Shown here: piece after piece, positions 32,087 through 41,521 of the stretch
How positions within the stretch are numbered: position 1 is the stretch's first letter
How the letters are laid out: every line of letters starts with the position of its first letter
NCBI RefSeq assembly: GCF_003030345.1
Contig: NZ_CP028158.1
Location: forward strand, 2,914,001 to 2,978,000
DNA: 64,000 bases
Reading direction: 5' to 3'
From: Plantactinospora sp. BC1
GTDB lineage: Bacteria; Actinomycetota; Actinomycetes; Mycobacteriales; Micromonosporaceae
Translations under genes and position numbers: made by a program
The notes under the pieces: model-generated
What the model was told of the DNA's origin: nothing
The model's input: the letters and a program-made list of their open reading frames with translations, nothing else
Database searches by the model: none

Positions 32087-33133
32087 TCAGTCCGGCGGGG
32101 CCGACGCCTGGGCCGGGACCGTGGGCGCGGTCCGGGGTGGGGCCGACGGCGCCGGCCGGGAGCGCCGCCTGCGGAGCCGGCGGAGCAGCCAGACCACCCC
32201 GAGCACCGGCAGGCCCAGCCCGACGGCCCACGGCAGCAGCGCGCCGAGCACGGTGAGCAGGACCCGCAACGACACCACGAACGCCTTCCAGCCGCCCTCC
32301 AGCCCGGCGAGGAACCCGGTCGCCGGCTCGTCGTCCTCCGGCACCTGTGCGTTCGGCCCGAGCAGGATGGCGGTGACCGTGGAGAGCGCGGTCAGGTCGG
32401 CCAGCCGGCGCTTCTTCGCCTCCAGCGAGGCGAGATCCGCCTCCCGCTTGGCCAGCTCGCTCTCCAGCATCACCAGCTCGGAGAGGGACTTCGCCTGGGC
32501 CAGCAGCCGCCGGCCGCTCTCCACCCTCGCCTTCTGGGTGGCGATCCGGGCGTCCAGGTCGAGCGTCTCCTCGGTGACGTCGTCGCTCTTCACCTCCCGG
32601 CGCAACTGCTCGCCGAGCCGGGCGATCTCGTCCACCACCGCGCTGAACCGGTCGGCCGGGACCCGCAGTTGCAGGGTCGCCTCGGAACGCGACGCGTCAC
32701 TGCTCCGGTCGTCGCCGCCGACGAAGCCACCGGCACCGCTCACGATGCCCACCGCCCGGGCAGCAGCCGCCGCCACGTCGTCCACCCGCACGGTGACCGA
32801 GCCGGTGTAGACGATCGCCCGCTGGCCCACCCCCAGATCGGTGGCGGGTTCCTTCGCCGGCTGGCCGGCCTGCGGCTCTCCGCCCCCGGCCAACGGCACC
32901 TCGGCCGCACCGGGCTGTGCCCCCTGCTCGGCACCGCCGGCCGGGGCGTCCGCCGCCGAGGTACCGGCGGCGTCGCCCCCGTCGGCGCCGCAACCGGTCA
33001 GCGCCAGGGCGGCGGCCAGCGCCACCGCGCCCAGCAGCCCGGCCAGCCGGCGCCGCCCCGACCCGGCCACGGCCCCGCCGCGTCCGGCCAGGATCCCGCC
33101 GCGTCCGGCCACCGTCCCACTTCGTCTGGTCAT
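32087..33133 (-). CDS. DUF4349 lipoprotein
   Basis: Product of 348 residues. A lipoprotein signal with lipobox ALALTGCGADG is followed by a DUF4349 domain with paired strands (YTGSVTVRVDDVAAAAARAV, EATLQLRVPADRFSAVVDEI), a long coiled-coil helix (LVMLESELAKREADLASLEA), and a C-terminal membrane helix ending in RRLRRRRSRP. ATG 33133 follows GGAGGGGAC. The protein is anchored at both ends to the cell membrane. DUF4349 proteins have no settled function; a role in envelope stress is often guessed. Confidence 0.88.
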   Translation of the reverse strand: MTRRSGTVAGRGGILAGRGGAVAGSGRRRLAGLLGAVALAAALALTGCGADGGDAAGTSAADAPAGGAEQGAQPGAAEVPLAGGGEPQAGQPAKEPATDLGVGQRAIVYTGSVTVRVDDVAAAAARAVGIVSGAGGFVGGDDRSSDASRSEATLQLRVPADRFSAVVDEIARLGEQLRREVKSDDVTEETLDLDARIATQKARVESGRRLLAQAKSLSELVMLESELAKREADLASLEAKKRRLADLTALSTVTAILLGPNAQVPEDDEPATGFLAGLEGGWKAFVVSLRVLLTVLGALLPWAVGLGLPVLGVVWLLRRLRRRRSRPAPSAPPRTAPTVPAQASAPPD

Positions 33134-33354
33134 GTCCCCTCCGTTCGTCCGTCCCCCGTAGAGGCGTTCCGTCAGACGCGCCGCGAAGTCCACCCGGTTC
33201 CGGCAGACTGCGCTGGGGACACCACGATTCGGTGACCGAGGAGTCTCGATGCGACTGACCAGGTACGCGTCCACACTGGACGAGGAGGCCGGCGACACTC
33301 CCGCCGGCCCGGTGCCCGCAGCCCTCGGCGGCTGAATCCCGGAGAATCAGGACC

Positions 33355-34401
33355 ATGCCCGGCCTCCCTCGTGACCTCGTGGAACGGCTCTACGCCGCCC
33401 CGCCGGACGGCTTCGTCGCGGCCCGCACCGAGGCGGTCGCCACGGCCCGGGCCGCCGGTGACCCGGCCACGGCCCGGGAGATCGCCAAGCTGCGCAAGCC
33501 GACCGTGGCGGCCTGGCTGGTGAACCTGCTGGCCCTGCGCCGCCCGGAGCTGATGGCCGAACTGGTCGAACTCTCCGCCGCGCTGCGCGGCGCCCAGCGC
33601 GAACTGCGCGGCGACCGGCTGCGGGAACTCTCCGCGCAGCGGCGGGGCGTGGTGGGCGCGCTGGTCGGCCAGGCCCGGACCCTCGCCGAGGAGACGGATC
33701 CCCGGCTGGCCGCCGGAAAGCTCCCACTGGCCGAGGTGGAGGCGACCCTGAACGCGGCGCTGGCCGACGTCGAGGTCGCCGAGCAGGCCCGGTCCGGCCG
33801 GCTGGTCCGGGCGACCAGCTACGCCGGCTTCGGCGAGGTACCCCGACCGCAGTTGCGACTGATCGTCGGCGGTCCGGACGCCGACGAGCCGACCGGCGGC
33901 GCCGTCGACGAGTCGGTCGGGGAGGCCGCCGGGGAGGCCGTTGAGGAGTCCACCGAGCCGGGCCGTCGCGCCCGGACCGGTACCGCGCGGGGCCGGCGTG
34001 CCGGAGGCGGGACGGCGCGACCGGAGGACGCCGGTGGGCGGGGCAGCTCGACCGCCGAGCGGGCGGCCGCCCGGGCCGCCCGGGCCGAGGAGTCCGCCCG
34101 GGCCGCCCGTCGCCGTACCCTGGACCGGGCGCTGGCCGAGGCGCGTACCCGGCAGGAGCGGGCCGAGGCGGAGTTGGCCGAGGCGGTGGCGGCCGAGCGG
34201 GACGCCGTGGCGGCGCTGGCCGCGATCGATTCCGAACTGGCCGAACTGGAACGACGCCGCACCGCCGCCGAACAGGAGTCCGGCCGGCGCAAACTGGCGC
34301 GGCGGGCCGCCGAGCGGGGCGCGGTCGCCGCCCGGCGCCGGGCCGGCGAGGTGCAGGCGGCCGTCGAGGCGGCCGCGGAGGACGGCGACGACACGCCCTG
34401 A
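33355..34401 (+). CDS. conserved coiled-coil protein of unknown function
   Basis: Product of 348 residues. The N-terminal ~170 residues are conserved and helical (LPRDLVERLYAAPPDGFVAA, EIAKLRKPTVAAWLVNLLAL, GFGEVPRPQLRLIVGG). A charged linker leads to a long coiled coil rich in Ala, Glu and Arg that ends in a basic segment. I recognise it as a widespread actinobacterial hypothetical. No signal peptide or membrane segment. It lies about 220 bp from the DUF4349 gene on the opposite strand. Confidence 0.75.
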   Translation: MPGLPRDLVERLYAAPPDGFVAARTEAVATARAAGDPATAREIAKLRKPTVAAWLVNLLALRRPELMAELVELSAALRGAQRELRGDRLRELSAQRRGVVGALVGQARTLAEETDPRLAAGKLPLAEVEATLNAALADVEVAEQARSGRLVRATSYAGFGEVPRPQLRLIVGGPDADEPTGGAVDESVGEAAGEAVEESTEPGRRARTGTARGRRAGGGTARPEDAGGRGSSTAERAAARAARAEESARAARRRTLDRALAEARTRQERAEAELAEAVAAERDAVAALAAIDSELAELERRRTAAEQESGRRKLARRAAERGAVAARRRAGEVQAAVEAAAEDGDDTP

Positions 34402-34607
34402 CCCGACACACCGTCACTACCACCACCGCCGCCGCTTCCGCCTCGGACCGTCCGGAGTGCCCCCGCCGGGGGCGCGGACCCGTCCGGCCGGAGCCGCCCG
34501 GCGAGTCGCTTCGGCGCGGCTGGCGGCCGGGGCTGCCCAAATGCCGATCCGCGAGGCAGACTCAACCGGGTGACGCGGGCGGAACCCGGAACTCAGACCG
34601 GAAGGCA

Positions 34608-35372
34608 GTGTCGTTGACCCCCGAGCAGGCCGCCGGTGCGGCCAGGCCGACCGTGCTGAAGCTGGGCAGCGCCTTCATCGAGTGCCCCCGCACGTTGCGC
34701 CGGGCCCGCCAGATGGGCATCTCCGGCTGGGCGTTCCTGGTGACCGGCCGAGGCGCGGTCCTCGGCGACGTACGCACCGAGACCGTCGCCGCCGCGATCG
34801 GCATCCTCTCGCCCGACGCGGTCGCCGACGGCTGGGAGACCGCCGTCCGGGTGGCCACCCCGAGCGCCGTGGCGGAGGTCAGCCGGGCCGAGTGCTGCCG
34901 CTGGGGGATCGACTACCTGGCCGGCTTCCCGCCGATCGCCCGGCTGATCGAGCTGGTCGAACCGGTCGTGGTGGCCGCCGACGCCACCGGGATGCCGCTC
35001 TTCGCGGCCTGGCGCGGCATGCCCGTACCGGCGGACGCCGCCCCGGCCGCGCGGGCGGCGGTACTGCTGCACCTGCTCTTCGAGTACTACTCCGGGGCCA
35101 GCCTGATGGCGGTACGCGCGGCCGGGATGACGGCGATGGAGATCATCCTCGCCGGCCCGGAGGGCGAGTCCGGCGCGGTGGCGTACGGCTGGTCGCCGCC
35201 GTACCCGCCGGTCGGGCCGCTGGTCCGGCGGCGGCTCTGGGCCGAGTCGGTGGCCGACCGGATCGTGGCGCAGGCGTACGGGGTGCTCGACCCGGCGGAA
35301 CGGGTGGAACTGGTCAGCCTGCTCGGCGCGGCGCTGACCGGGGTCCGGATGTCACCGCCCAACCTGGACTGA
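34608..35372 (+). CDS. SCO6745 family protein
   Basis: Product of 254 residues matching the pattern of the actinobacterial SCO6745 family: an ARPTVLKLGSAFIECPRTLR start, GRGAVLGDVRTETVAAAIG, FEYYSGASLMAVRAAGMTAM, and a C-terminal VLDPAERVELVSLLGAAL. The family is all-helical and its function is unknown. The GTG at 34608 is used; purines precede it (gaaggca). It is isolated from its neighbours by 200 bp upstream and about 100 bp downstream, where it converges with the ABC permease gene. Confidence 0.8.
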   Translation: MSLTPEQAAGAARPTVLKLGSAFIECPRTLRRARQMGISGWAFLVTGRGAVLGDVRTETVAAAIGILSPDAVADGWETAVRVATPSAVAEVSRAECCRWGIDYLAGFPPIARLIELVEPVVVAADATGMPLFAAWRGMPVPADAAPAARAAVLLHLLFEYYSGASLMAVRAAGMTAMEIILAGPEGESGAVAYGWSPPYPPVGPLVRRRLWAESVADRIVAQAYGVLDPAERVELVSLLGAALTGVRMSPPNLD

Positions 35373-35477
35373 CCACACGCCGGGACTGACCACACCCCGG
35401 GCGCGCGACCGCCGTGGCCCCGCCGGACTGCGGCGGAACCACGGCGTCCCCGAGCGCCCGGCGACCGGGCCGGGCGG

Positions 35478-36293
35478 TCACGACCAGCGGAACAGCTTTG
35501 CGGCCAGGCCACCGAAGAGTGCGATGGAACCGACCAGCACCGCCAGGTGCAGCGGCTGCGGCCAGTCGCCGGCCCAGGTGTCCTGGAGTGCCTGGGAGGC
35601 GGCGCCGAGCGGGGTGAAGTCGGCGATCCGGCGTACCGCCTCGGGCATCAGCGGGCCCGGGGTCCAGACACCGGCCGCGAAGAGCATCGGGTAGTAGGCG
35701 ACGCTGCCGATGCCCATCGCGGCCCGGCTGGTCGGGGTGAAGGCGGCCACCAGCAGGGCCAGCGCCACCATCGAGGCCGAACCGAGCACGAAGGCGGCGA
35801 GCATTCCGGGTACGTTCGGCCGGGCCTCGATCCCGAAGACCAGCCGAGCGGCGAGCAGCGCCAGCGCCGAGCCGACCAGCAGCGCGGCCACGTTGACCGT
35901 CAACTGCGCCACCAGCAGCCGGACCGGCGAAACCGGGGTGGTGGAGAGCCGGCGCAGGATGCCCTTCTCCCGGTTGCTGGCGAGCGTGCCCAGCAGGTTG
36001 ACCAGGGCGACGGTGCCGATCGCCAGGGCCAGGGTGATCGGCAGGTACACCTCGATCGGCTTTCGGCCGCCGACGTCCGCGCTCGGTTCGTTGAAGCCCG
36101 GCATGGCACTGCCCAGGATCAGCAGCAGGGCGGCGGGGAAGATCACCGCGAAGAAGGAGCCCAGCGGGTCCCGGACGAAGAGCTTCGCCTCGGTGGCGAT
36201 CAGCTTGCCGGTGCTCCGGCCGGCGGTACGGCGTCGGTCTGCCCGGCCGGTGGCGCCGGACGGAACGGACTCGGGCAGGGCGGTGGCGTTCAT
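35478..36293 (-). CDS. ABC-2 type transporter permease
   Basis: Product of 271 residues with about six membrane helices: FFAVIFPAALLLILGSAMPG, PITLALAIGTVALVNLLGTL, VNVAALLVGSALALLAARLV, and a C-terminal VLVGSIALFGGLAAKLFRWS. The signature region NREKGILRRLSTTPVSP is typical of DrrB-like drug exporters. It begins 38 bp after the ATPase gene stop, in the same operon. It may export a lipophilic compound; the substrate is unknown. The divergent histidine kinase is the likely sensor for its expression. Confidence 0.9.
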   Translation of the reverse strand: MNATALPESVPSGATGRADRRRTAGRSTGKLIATEAKLFVRDPLGSFFAVIFPAALLLILGSAMPGFNEPSADVGGRKPIEVYLPITLALAIGTVALVNLLGTLASNREKGILRRLSTTPVSPVRLLVAQLTVNVAALLVGSALALLAARLVFGIEARPNVPGMLAAFVLGSASMVALALLVAAFTPTSRAAMGIGSVAYYPMLFAAGVWTPGPLMPEAVRRIADFTPLGAASQALQDTWAGDWPQPLHLAVLVGSIALFGGLAAKLFRWS

Positions 36294-36331
36294 CAGAATT
36301 CCTCGATCCTTCGGGTTCGCTCGGGTGGGGG

Positions 36332-37072
36332 TCAGTTCGGGCTGCTGGCGGTCGTACCGGTCAGGGCGAGGACGGCGTCCTCCAGGGTGGGCCGCGCGAC
36401 GCCGGGCACCTCGGCCCGGGCCACCAGCTCGGCCGGGGAGTCGATCGCGACCACCTCGCCGGACCGGATCACGGCCAGCCGGTCGCAGAGCCGCTCGGCC
36501 TCGTCCATGAAGTGGGTGACCAGGACCACCGTCACGCCCCGGTCCCGGACCTGGCGGACGAGCTGCCAGGTGTCCCGGCGCGCCTGCGGGTCGAGCCCGG
36601 TGGTCAACTCGTCGAGTACCGCGATCCGGGGGTTGCCGACCAGGGCGAGCGCGACCGAGAGCCGCTGCTTCTGCCCGCCGGAGAGCTTGCCGAAGACCGT
36701 GTTCCGCTTGGCGGTCAGCCCCAGCTCCTCCATCAGCGCCCGCCAGTCCGCCGGCTCCGGATAGAACGAGCTGTACAGGTCGAGCGCCTCCCAGACCTTC
36801 AGCCGGTCCGGCAGGTGGCTCTCCTGGAGCTGGATGCCGACCTGGCGGCGCAGTTCGGTGCGGTCCCGGGTCGGGTCGAGCCCGAAGACCCGGATCGTCC
36901 CGGCGTCGGCCCGGCGCAGCCCGGTCAGGCACTCCACCGTGGTGGTCTTGCCGGAGCCGTTGGGGCCGACGATCCCGAAGATCTCTCCGGCCCGTACCTC
37001 GAAGGAGACGTCGCGGACCGCGACCTGGTCGCCGTACCGCTTCTGTAGGTTGCTGACCTCGATGACTGTCAT
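36332..37072 (-). CDS. ABC transporter ATP-binding protein
   Basis: Product of 246 residues: Walker A GPNGSGKTTTVECLTG, Q-loop IQLQESHLPD, signature LSGGQKQRLSVALALV, Walker B IAVLDELTTGLDPQARRDTW (the catalytic Glu sits in DEL), and H-loop VTHFMDEAERL. It energises the permease encoded immediately downstream. ATG 37072 is preferred to the upstream in-frame TTG or GTG codons. The 130-bp gap to the divergent kinase gene holds both promoters. Confidence 0.93.
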   Translation of the reverse strand: MTVIEVSNLQKRYGDQVAVRDVSFEVRAGEIFGIVGPNGSGKTTTVECLTGLRRADAGTIRVFGLDPTRDRTELRRQVGIQLQESHLPDRLKVWEALDLYSSFYPEPADWRALMEELGLTAKRNTVFGKLSGGQKQRLSVALALVGNPRIAVLDELTTGLDPQARRDTWQLVRQVRDRGVTVVLVTHFMDEAERLCDRLAVIRSGEVVAIDSPAELVARAEVPGVARPTLEDAVLALTGTTASSPN

Positions 37073-37203
37073 GCCAGAAACGCTAGGAACTCGCGGCGCC
37101 GGCCGTAATGCGTCCACCTGCCCGGCCGGGGTGCAGCTAACTACACCCCGGCCGGGCGTCTGGCAGCAGTCCGCCCGAGGCGCCCGGCGGCCAGACTGGA
37201 GGC

Positions 37204-39162
37204 ATGTCGCGCCGGTACGCTCTCGCGTTCGTCCGCAACCTCGCCCAGACCGGGCTGGGGCTGCTCGGCCTGCTGATGTCCGTACTGCTGGTGGCGGCGG
37301 CCACCCTGGTCGTGCCGTACCTGCCGGCGGCCCGGGCCGCCAAGCGGCTGACGGACCTGGGTCGACGGCTGGCCGGACGCTGGGGAGGCGTCCCCGTGCC
37401 GGTCGAGCACCGCCCGGGACCCCCGGTGCCGCAGCGCCGGGCCGACGGCTGGTACGTGCACGAGAACGAGCTGTACCGCTCGCCCCGGCTCCCGGCGTAC
37501 CTGATGGAACTCACCTGGCGTGGCGAGGACCCGGCGCTGCTCCGCGAGTGGACCTGGCTGCACCTGACGCCGTTCGCCGGCGGCCTGGCGACGCTGGCAC
37601 CGCCGGTGCTGGCCGGTGCCGGGGTCGGGCTCGGCGTGCTCGGGCTGACCGGCGGCGCGGCCCCGGTCGTCGGCTCGCCGCCGCCGGCGCTGGCGCTGGC
37701 GGCCGGGCTGGCGCTGGTCGTGCTCGGCTTCGCGGTCGCGCCGCTGACGCTGCGGCTGCACGCCGGGTGGAGCCGGCTGCTGCTCCAGCCGTCGTCGCAG
37801 CGGTCCTGGTGGCACCGGTCCGGGCTGGCCCGGGTGCTGAGTCGGTCCTCGGCCGCCACCTGGCACGGCGCCGGTCTGGCCGGGCTCGGCTTCGCGGCGT
37901 TCGGCGGCTTCCTGCTGAACCTGCTGACCCTCCTGCTCACCTGGGGCGGGCTCTCGCCGCAGGTGTCGAGGCTGACCCGACCGCTGGTGAGCCGCTACCG
38001 CCGCTACGCCCGCGCCTGGGCCGGTGTGACGATCCCGGAGCCGTACCGGCCGTATCCGGCGCCGCCGAGCCGGGAGGGGGACGGCCGCTACCGGGTCGGC
38101 CGGACCCTCTACGACGACCGGGAGACGGCGATCCGGGCCCAGGCGTACGGGTGGACGCTCGGCGATCCGGCATTCTGGCGCGACCAGCTCTGGATGGTCA
38201 CCAACCCGCTGCTCGGGATGCTCGGCCTGGTCCCGGCCGCCCTGGTCTCGGTGGGGCTCTACGGGCTGGTCGGGCAGCCACTGTGGTGGTGGCCGTGGGC
38301 GGTGCCGGTGGGGCTGTTCAGCGGCGAGTGGGTGACCCCCTGGTACATCTGGTACGGCGTCACCCACGTCGCGCCGGACCTCGCCGGGATTCCCGGCTGG
38401 ACCAGCGCCCTGTTCGGCCTGGTGCTGGCCGCCCTCGGTGCGCTGCTCGCCCCGGCCCTGCTCCGGCTGCGCCTGCGGTACGACCGGCTGCTGCTCGCAC
38501 CGACCCGGTCGGCCGAACTCGCGCTGCGGGTGCGGCAACTGACCGAGACCCGGGCCGACGCCGTCGACACCCAGGCGGCCGAGCTGCGCCGGATCGAACG
38601 GGACCTGCACGACGGGGCGCAGGCCCGGCTGATCGCGGTCGGGCTCAACCTGGCCGGGGTGGAACGGCTGATCGAGGAGGACCCGTCGGCCGCGCAGGCG
38701 TTGGTGGCCCAGGCCCGGCAGGCCTCGGCGACCGCGTTGACCGAGCTGCGCGACCTGGTCCGGGGCATCCATCCGCCGGTACTCGCCGAGCGGGGTCTGC
38801 CGGACGCGCTCCGGGCGGTGGCGCTGGACAGCCCGGTGCCGGTACGGGTCAGCGGGGAACTGCCCGGCCGGCTCGACGCGCCGGTGGAGTCGGCGGCGTA
38901 CTTCTGCGCGCTGGAGGCGCTGGCCAACGCCAGCCGGCACGGCGGGGCGAGCACCGTGGAGATCGACATCACGCACACCGGTACGACACTGCGGGTCACC
39001 GTCGCCGACGACGGGCGGGGCGGCGCCGACCCGGCCCGGGGCACCGGGCTGCGCGGCGTGCGGCGCCGACTGGGCGCGTTCGACGGGGTACTCACGGTGC
39101 GCAGCCCGGTCGGCGGCCCGACGCTGGTGACCGTGGAGATCCCCTGCCCGCTCCCGGGATAG
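37204..39162 (+). CDS. sensor histidine kinase (HisKA_3 type) with membrane sensor domain
   Basis: Product of 652 residues. Several membrane helices lie in the first 430 residues (for example [55 protein letters not shown]), in a duplicated four-helix arrangement. The phospho-acceptor motif is ERDLHDGAQARLIAVGLNL, and a HATPase_c domain carries NASRHGGAS and VADDGRGGADPARGTGLRG. It is of the NarX/LiaS class. No response regulator gene follows; the next gene is on the other strand, so the partner is elsewhere. Divergence from an ABC exporter suggests it senses the exported or membrane-active compound. Confidence 0.9.
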   Translation: MSRRYALAFVRNLAQTGLGLLGLLMSVLLVAAATLVVPYLPAARAAKRLTDLGRRLAGRWGGVPVPVEHRPGPPVPQRRADGWYVHENELYRSPRLPAYLMELTWRGEDPALLREWTWLHLTPFAGGLATLAPPVLAGAGVGLGVLGLTGGAAPVVGSPPPALALAAGLALVVLGFAVAPLTLRLHAGWSRLLLQPSSQRSWWHRSGLARVLSRSSAATWHGAGLAGLGFAAFGGFLLNLLTLLLTWGGLSPQVSRLTRPLVSRYRRYARAWAGVTIPEPYRPYPAPPSREGDGRYRVGRTLYDDRETAIRAQAYGWTLGDPAFWRDQLWMVTNPLLGMLGLVPAALVSVGLYGLVGQPLWWWPWAVPVGLFSGEWVTPWYIWYGVTHVAPDLAGIPGWTSALFGLVLAALGALLAPALLRLRLRYDRLLLAPTRSAELALRVRQLTETRADAVDTQAAELRRIERDLHDGAQARLIAVGLNLAGVERLIEEDPSAAQALVAQARQASATALTELRDLVRGIHPPVLAERGLPDALRAVALDSPVPVRVSGELPGRLDAPVESAAYFCALEALANASRHGGASTVEIDITHTGTTLRVTVADDGRGGADPARGTGLRGVRRRLGAFDGVLTVRSPVGGPTLVTVEIPCPLPG

Positions 39163-39189
39163 TGCGGGAGCCGGGCGCGGGCGGTCGGG

Positions 39190-39645
39190 TCAGGCCGAGG
39201 CGGTGCCGGTGGGCCGGGAGCGCAGTTCGGCCACGTAGTCGTCGGGCGCGCCGGCCTTCTCCGCCGCGTTGGCGATCTCCGACAGATACCACGCGGTGGG
39301 GAGCCCGCCCTCGTAGCCGGCGAAGACGTAGACCCAGGCGGTGATCTCGCCGTCCAGGGTGACGACCCGGACGTGCAGCTTCCGGTACGTGCCGGAGGCC
39401 ACCCCCTCGACCTCGTCGAGTTGGGCGGCGTCCCAGGAGTGCACGTCGTAGAGTGCGACGAAGACCCGATCGCCGGGCGACTCGACGATGGTGGTGACGG
39501 CGCCCTCCCAGCCGATCACCCCCTCACCGGCGAAGGTGAGCCGCCAGCCTTCCAGCCAGCCGGTGCCCACCATGGGTGAGTGCGGGCAGTAGGCCCGCAT
39601 CCGGGCGGGATCGAGGTTTGAGCCGTACGCGGCGTAATGACGCAC
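39190..39645 (-). CDS. gamma-glutamylcyclotransferase-like protein
   Basis: Product of 151 residues with the GGCT/AIG2-like fold. The N-terminal YGSNLDPARM (YGSxL substrate-binding loop) and the catalytic Glu region LDEVEGVASGTYRKL are visible. Such enzymes release 5-oxoproline from gamma-glutamyl compounds. Length is typical for single-domain bacterial members. It starts about 100 bp from the divergent quinone dehydrogenase gene. Confidence 0.88.
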   Translation of the reverse strand: MRHYAAYGSNLDPARMRAYCPHSPMVGTGWLEGWRLTFAGEGVIGWEGAVTTIVESPGDRVFVALYDVHSWDAAQLDEVEGVASGTYRKLHVRVVTLDGEITAWVYVFAGYEGGLPTAWYLSEIANAAEKAGAPDDYVAELRSRPTGTASA

Positions 39646-39751
39646 GGCGATGACGATAGCCCGGTGGAGGGGTGGGGGAGAATACGACCGTGCGTGTCGG
39701 ACGGGTTCTGAGCAAGATTGTCACTGGAAGCAGCGACGGAGGGCGAGCACT

Positions 39752-41155
39752 GTGAGCCGGATTGTGATCATCGGCGGAGGCCCGGCCGGCTACGAGGCGG
39801 CGCTGGTCGCCGCCCAGTTGGACGCCGACGTGACGGTGGTCGAGAGCGACGGCGCGGGCGGGGCGTGCGTGCTGCACGACTGCGTGCCGTCGAAGACCTT
39901 CATCGCCAGTTCCGAGGTGGTGACCGGATATCGGGACACAGAGGAGTTCGGGGTCCACTCGGACGGGCTGGACGCGATCACCGTCGACGCCCCGACCGTG
40001 CACGGCCGGGTCAAGCGGCTCGCGCTCGCCCAGTCCGCCGACATCCAGGCAAAGCTGATCAAGGCAGGTGTGACCTTCGTCTCCGGTCGGGCCCGGCTCG
40101 GCGAAGACACGCTCGGTCACACCCACCGGGTGCTGGTCACCCCGTCGGACGGTGACTCCACGTACTCGATGGACGCCTCGACCGTGCTGATCGCCACCGG
40201 CGCCAACCCGAGGGTGCTGCCCAGCGCGGTACCCGACGGCGAGCGGATCCTGACCTGGCGCCAGGTGTACGACCTGCCCGAGCTGCCGGAACGGCTGATC
40301 GTGATCGGTTCCGGCGTCACCGGCGCCGAGTTCGCCAGCGCCTACCTGGCGATGGGGGTGCAGGTGACGCTGGTCTCCAGCCGTGACCGGGTGATGCCGC
40401 ACGAGGACCCCGACGCCGCGATGGCGATCGAGCAGGTCTTCCGGTCCCGGGGCATGGAGATCCTGAACAACAGCCGGGCGAACGCGGTCCGCCGCTCCGC
40501 CGACGGGGTCGAGGTGGAACTCGCCGACGGCCGGCTGGTGCACGGCTCGCACGCGCTGATGGCGGTCGGCTCGGTCCCGAACACCGCCGACCTCGGCCTG
40601 ACCGAGTACGGCGTGACGGTGGCGCCGGGCGGCTACGTCAGCACCGACCGGGTCTCCCGGACCAACGTCCCCGGCATCTACGCCGCCGGTGACTGCACCG
40701 GCGTGCTGCCGCTGGCCAGCGTCGCCGCCATGCAGGGCCGGATCGCCATGTGGCACGCGCTCGGCGAGGCGGTCTCGCCGCTGCGGCTGCGTACCGTCGC
40801 CGCCAACGTCTTCACCGACCCCGAGCTGGCCACCGTCGGGGTGTCGCAGAACGAGGTGGACTCGGGGCGGGTCCCGGCCCGCCAGGTGATGCTGCCGCTG
40901 GCCGGTAACGCCCGGGCCAAGATGGCCGACGTGCGGGACGGCTTCGTCAAGCTCTTCTGCCGGCCGGCCAGCGGGCAGGTGGTCGGCGGGGTGGTGGTGG
41001 CGCCGAACGCCAGCGAGCTGATCCTGCCGATCACGATGGCGGTGGAGAACAACCTCACCGTCGACCAGTTGGCGATGACCTTCACCATCTATCCGTCGCT
41101 CTCCGGCTCGATCACCGAGGCGGCCCGGCAGTTGATGCTGCACGGCCTGGAGTAG
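39752..41155 (+). CDS. lpdA: NAD(P)H-quinone dehydrogenase (LpdA-type flavoprotein disulfide reductase)
   Basis: Product of 467 residues. The FAD-binding motif is VIIGGGPAGYEAALVAAQL, the redox disulfide CVLHDCVPSKT, the NAD motif LIVIGSGVTGAEFASAY, FAD motif 2 GIYAAGDCTGVLPLASVAAM, and the C-terminal interface TFTIYPSLSGSITEAARQL. This arrangement (Cys-x4-Cys but no catalytic His-Glu pair at the end) matches mycobacterial Rv3303c-type quinone reductases rather than true dihydrolipoamide dehydrogenase. GTG 39752 begins the FAD domain directly; the upstream open frame has no motif. Confidence 0.88.
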   Translation: MSRIVIIGGGPAGYEAALVAAQLDADVTVVESDGAGGACVLHDCVPSKTFIASSEVVTGYRDTEEFGVHSDGLDAITVDAPTVHGRVKRLALAQSADIQAKLIKAGVTFVSGRARLGEDTLGHTHRVLVTPSDGDSTYSMDASTVLIATGANPRVLPSAVPDGERILTWRQVYDLPELPERLIVIGSGVTGAEFASAYLAMGVQVTLVSSRDRVMPHEDPDAAMAIEQVFRSRGMEILNNSRANAVRRSADGVEVELADGRLVHGSHALMAVGSVPNTADLGLTEYGVTVAPGGYVSTDRVSRTNVPGIYAAGDCTGVLPLASVAAMQGRIAMWHALGEAVSPLRLRTVAANVFTDPELATVGVSQNEVDSGRVPARQVMLPLAGNARAKMADVRDGFVKLFCRPASGQVVGGVVVAPNASELILPITMAVENNLTVDQLAMTFTIYPSLSGSITEAARQLMLHGLE

Positions 41156-41434
41156 CGGTCCGGGGAGTCTGCGGTGCCGGCCTCGGGCGGTGGTACGGAT
41201 AGCTTTCGGGGCGGTGCCGACGCGGCTGTCGGCGTACCGTTGTCGGCGCGCGAGCCGTGTCCCGTCGGGTCCCCCGTTCCCGGTGGTCGAAGCGGTTCGC
41301 CACCGGGCCGCCGGCGGGTCCCGCGCCGGCGGCCCTCCCAACGGGCCCATCGCCTCCCCGGGGCAACCGCGCCGGCCGGCGACCCACAGCGGCGGCGGAA
41401 AATGCGCTGCGGCGGTGCGACCGGCGGGAGTACC

Positions 41435-41500
41435 GTGGCCGCCATGCGCAGCGTGATGAGCGAGACGACGACGCCGGGACACCCCGGCGTGCCGCGCTGA
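41435..41500 (+). CDS. putative threonine leader peptide of the thrS-like gene
   Basis: Short frame of 21 codons, starting at GTG 41435 with GGGAG 4 nt upstream, or at ATG 41444 or 41456. It reads VAAMRSVMSETTTPGHPGVP plus Arg and ends in TGA. Three consecutive Thr codons (ACG ACG ACG, 41465-41473) lie directly before a hairpin, 120 bp upstream of a threonyl-tRNA synthetase gene. This is the layout expected for ribosome-mediated attenuation. Chance cannot be excluded in so short a frame. Confidence 0.45.
   Translation: MAAMRSVMSETTTPGHPGVPR
41471..41490 (+). promoter_or_regulatory. leader hairpin 1 (pause/attenuator structure)
   Basis: Perfect 8-bp stem ACGCCGGG/CCCGGCGT with loop ACAC, starting on the last Thr codon of the putative leader peptide. 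A ribosome stalled on the Thr codons would cover its 5' arm. Confidence 0.45.
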
Positions 41501-41521
41501 CGCAGACCACACTCGTCGACT

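Noticed and set aside
41425-41438. Sequence cgggagtaccgtgg resembling a T-box core
   Set aside because: It has a missing base and substitutions relative to the AGGGTGGNACCGCG consensus, and no specifier loop was found; the Thr leader peptide explains the layout better.
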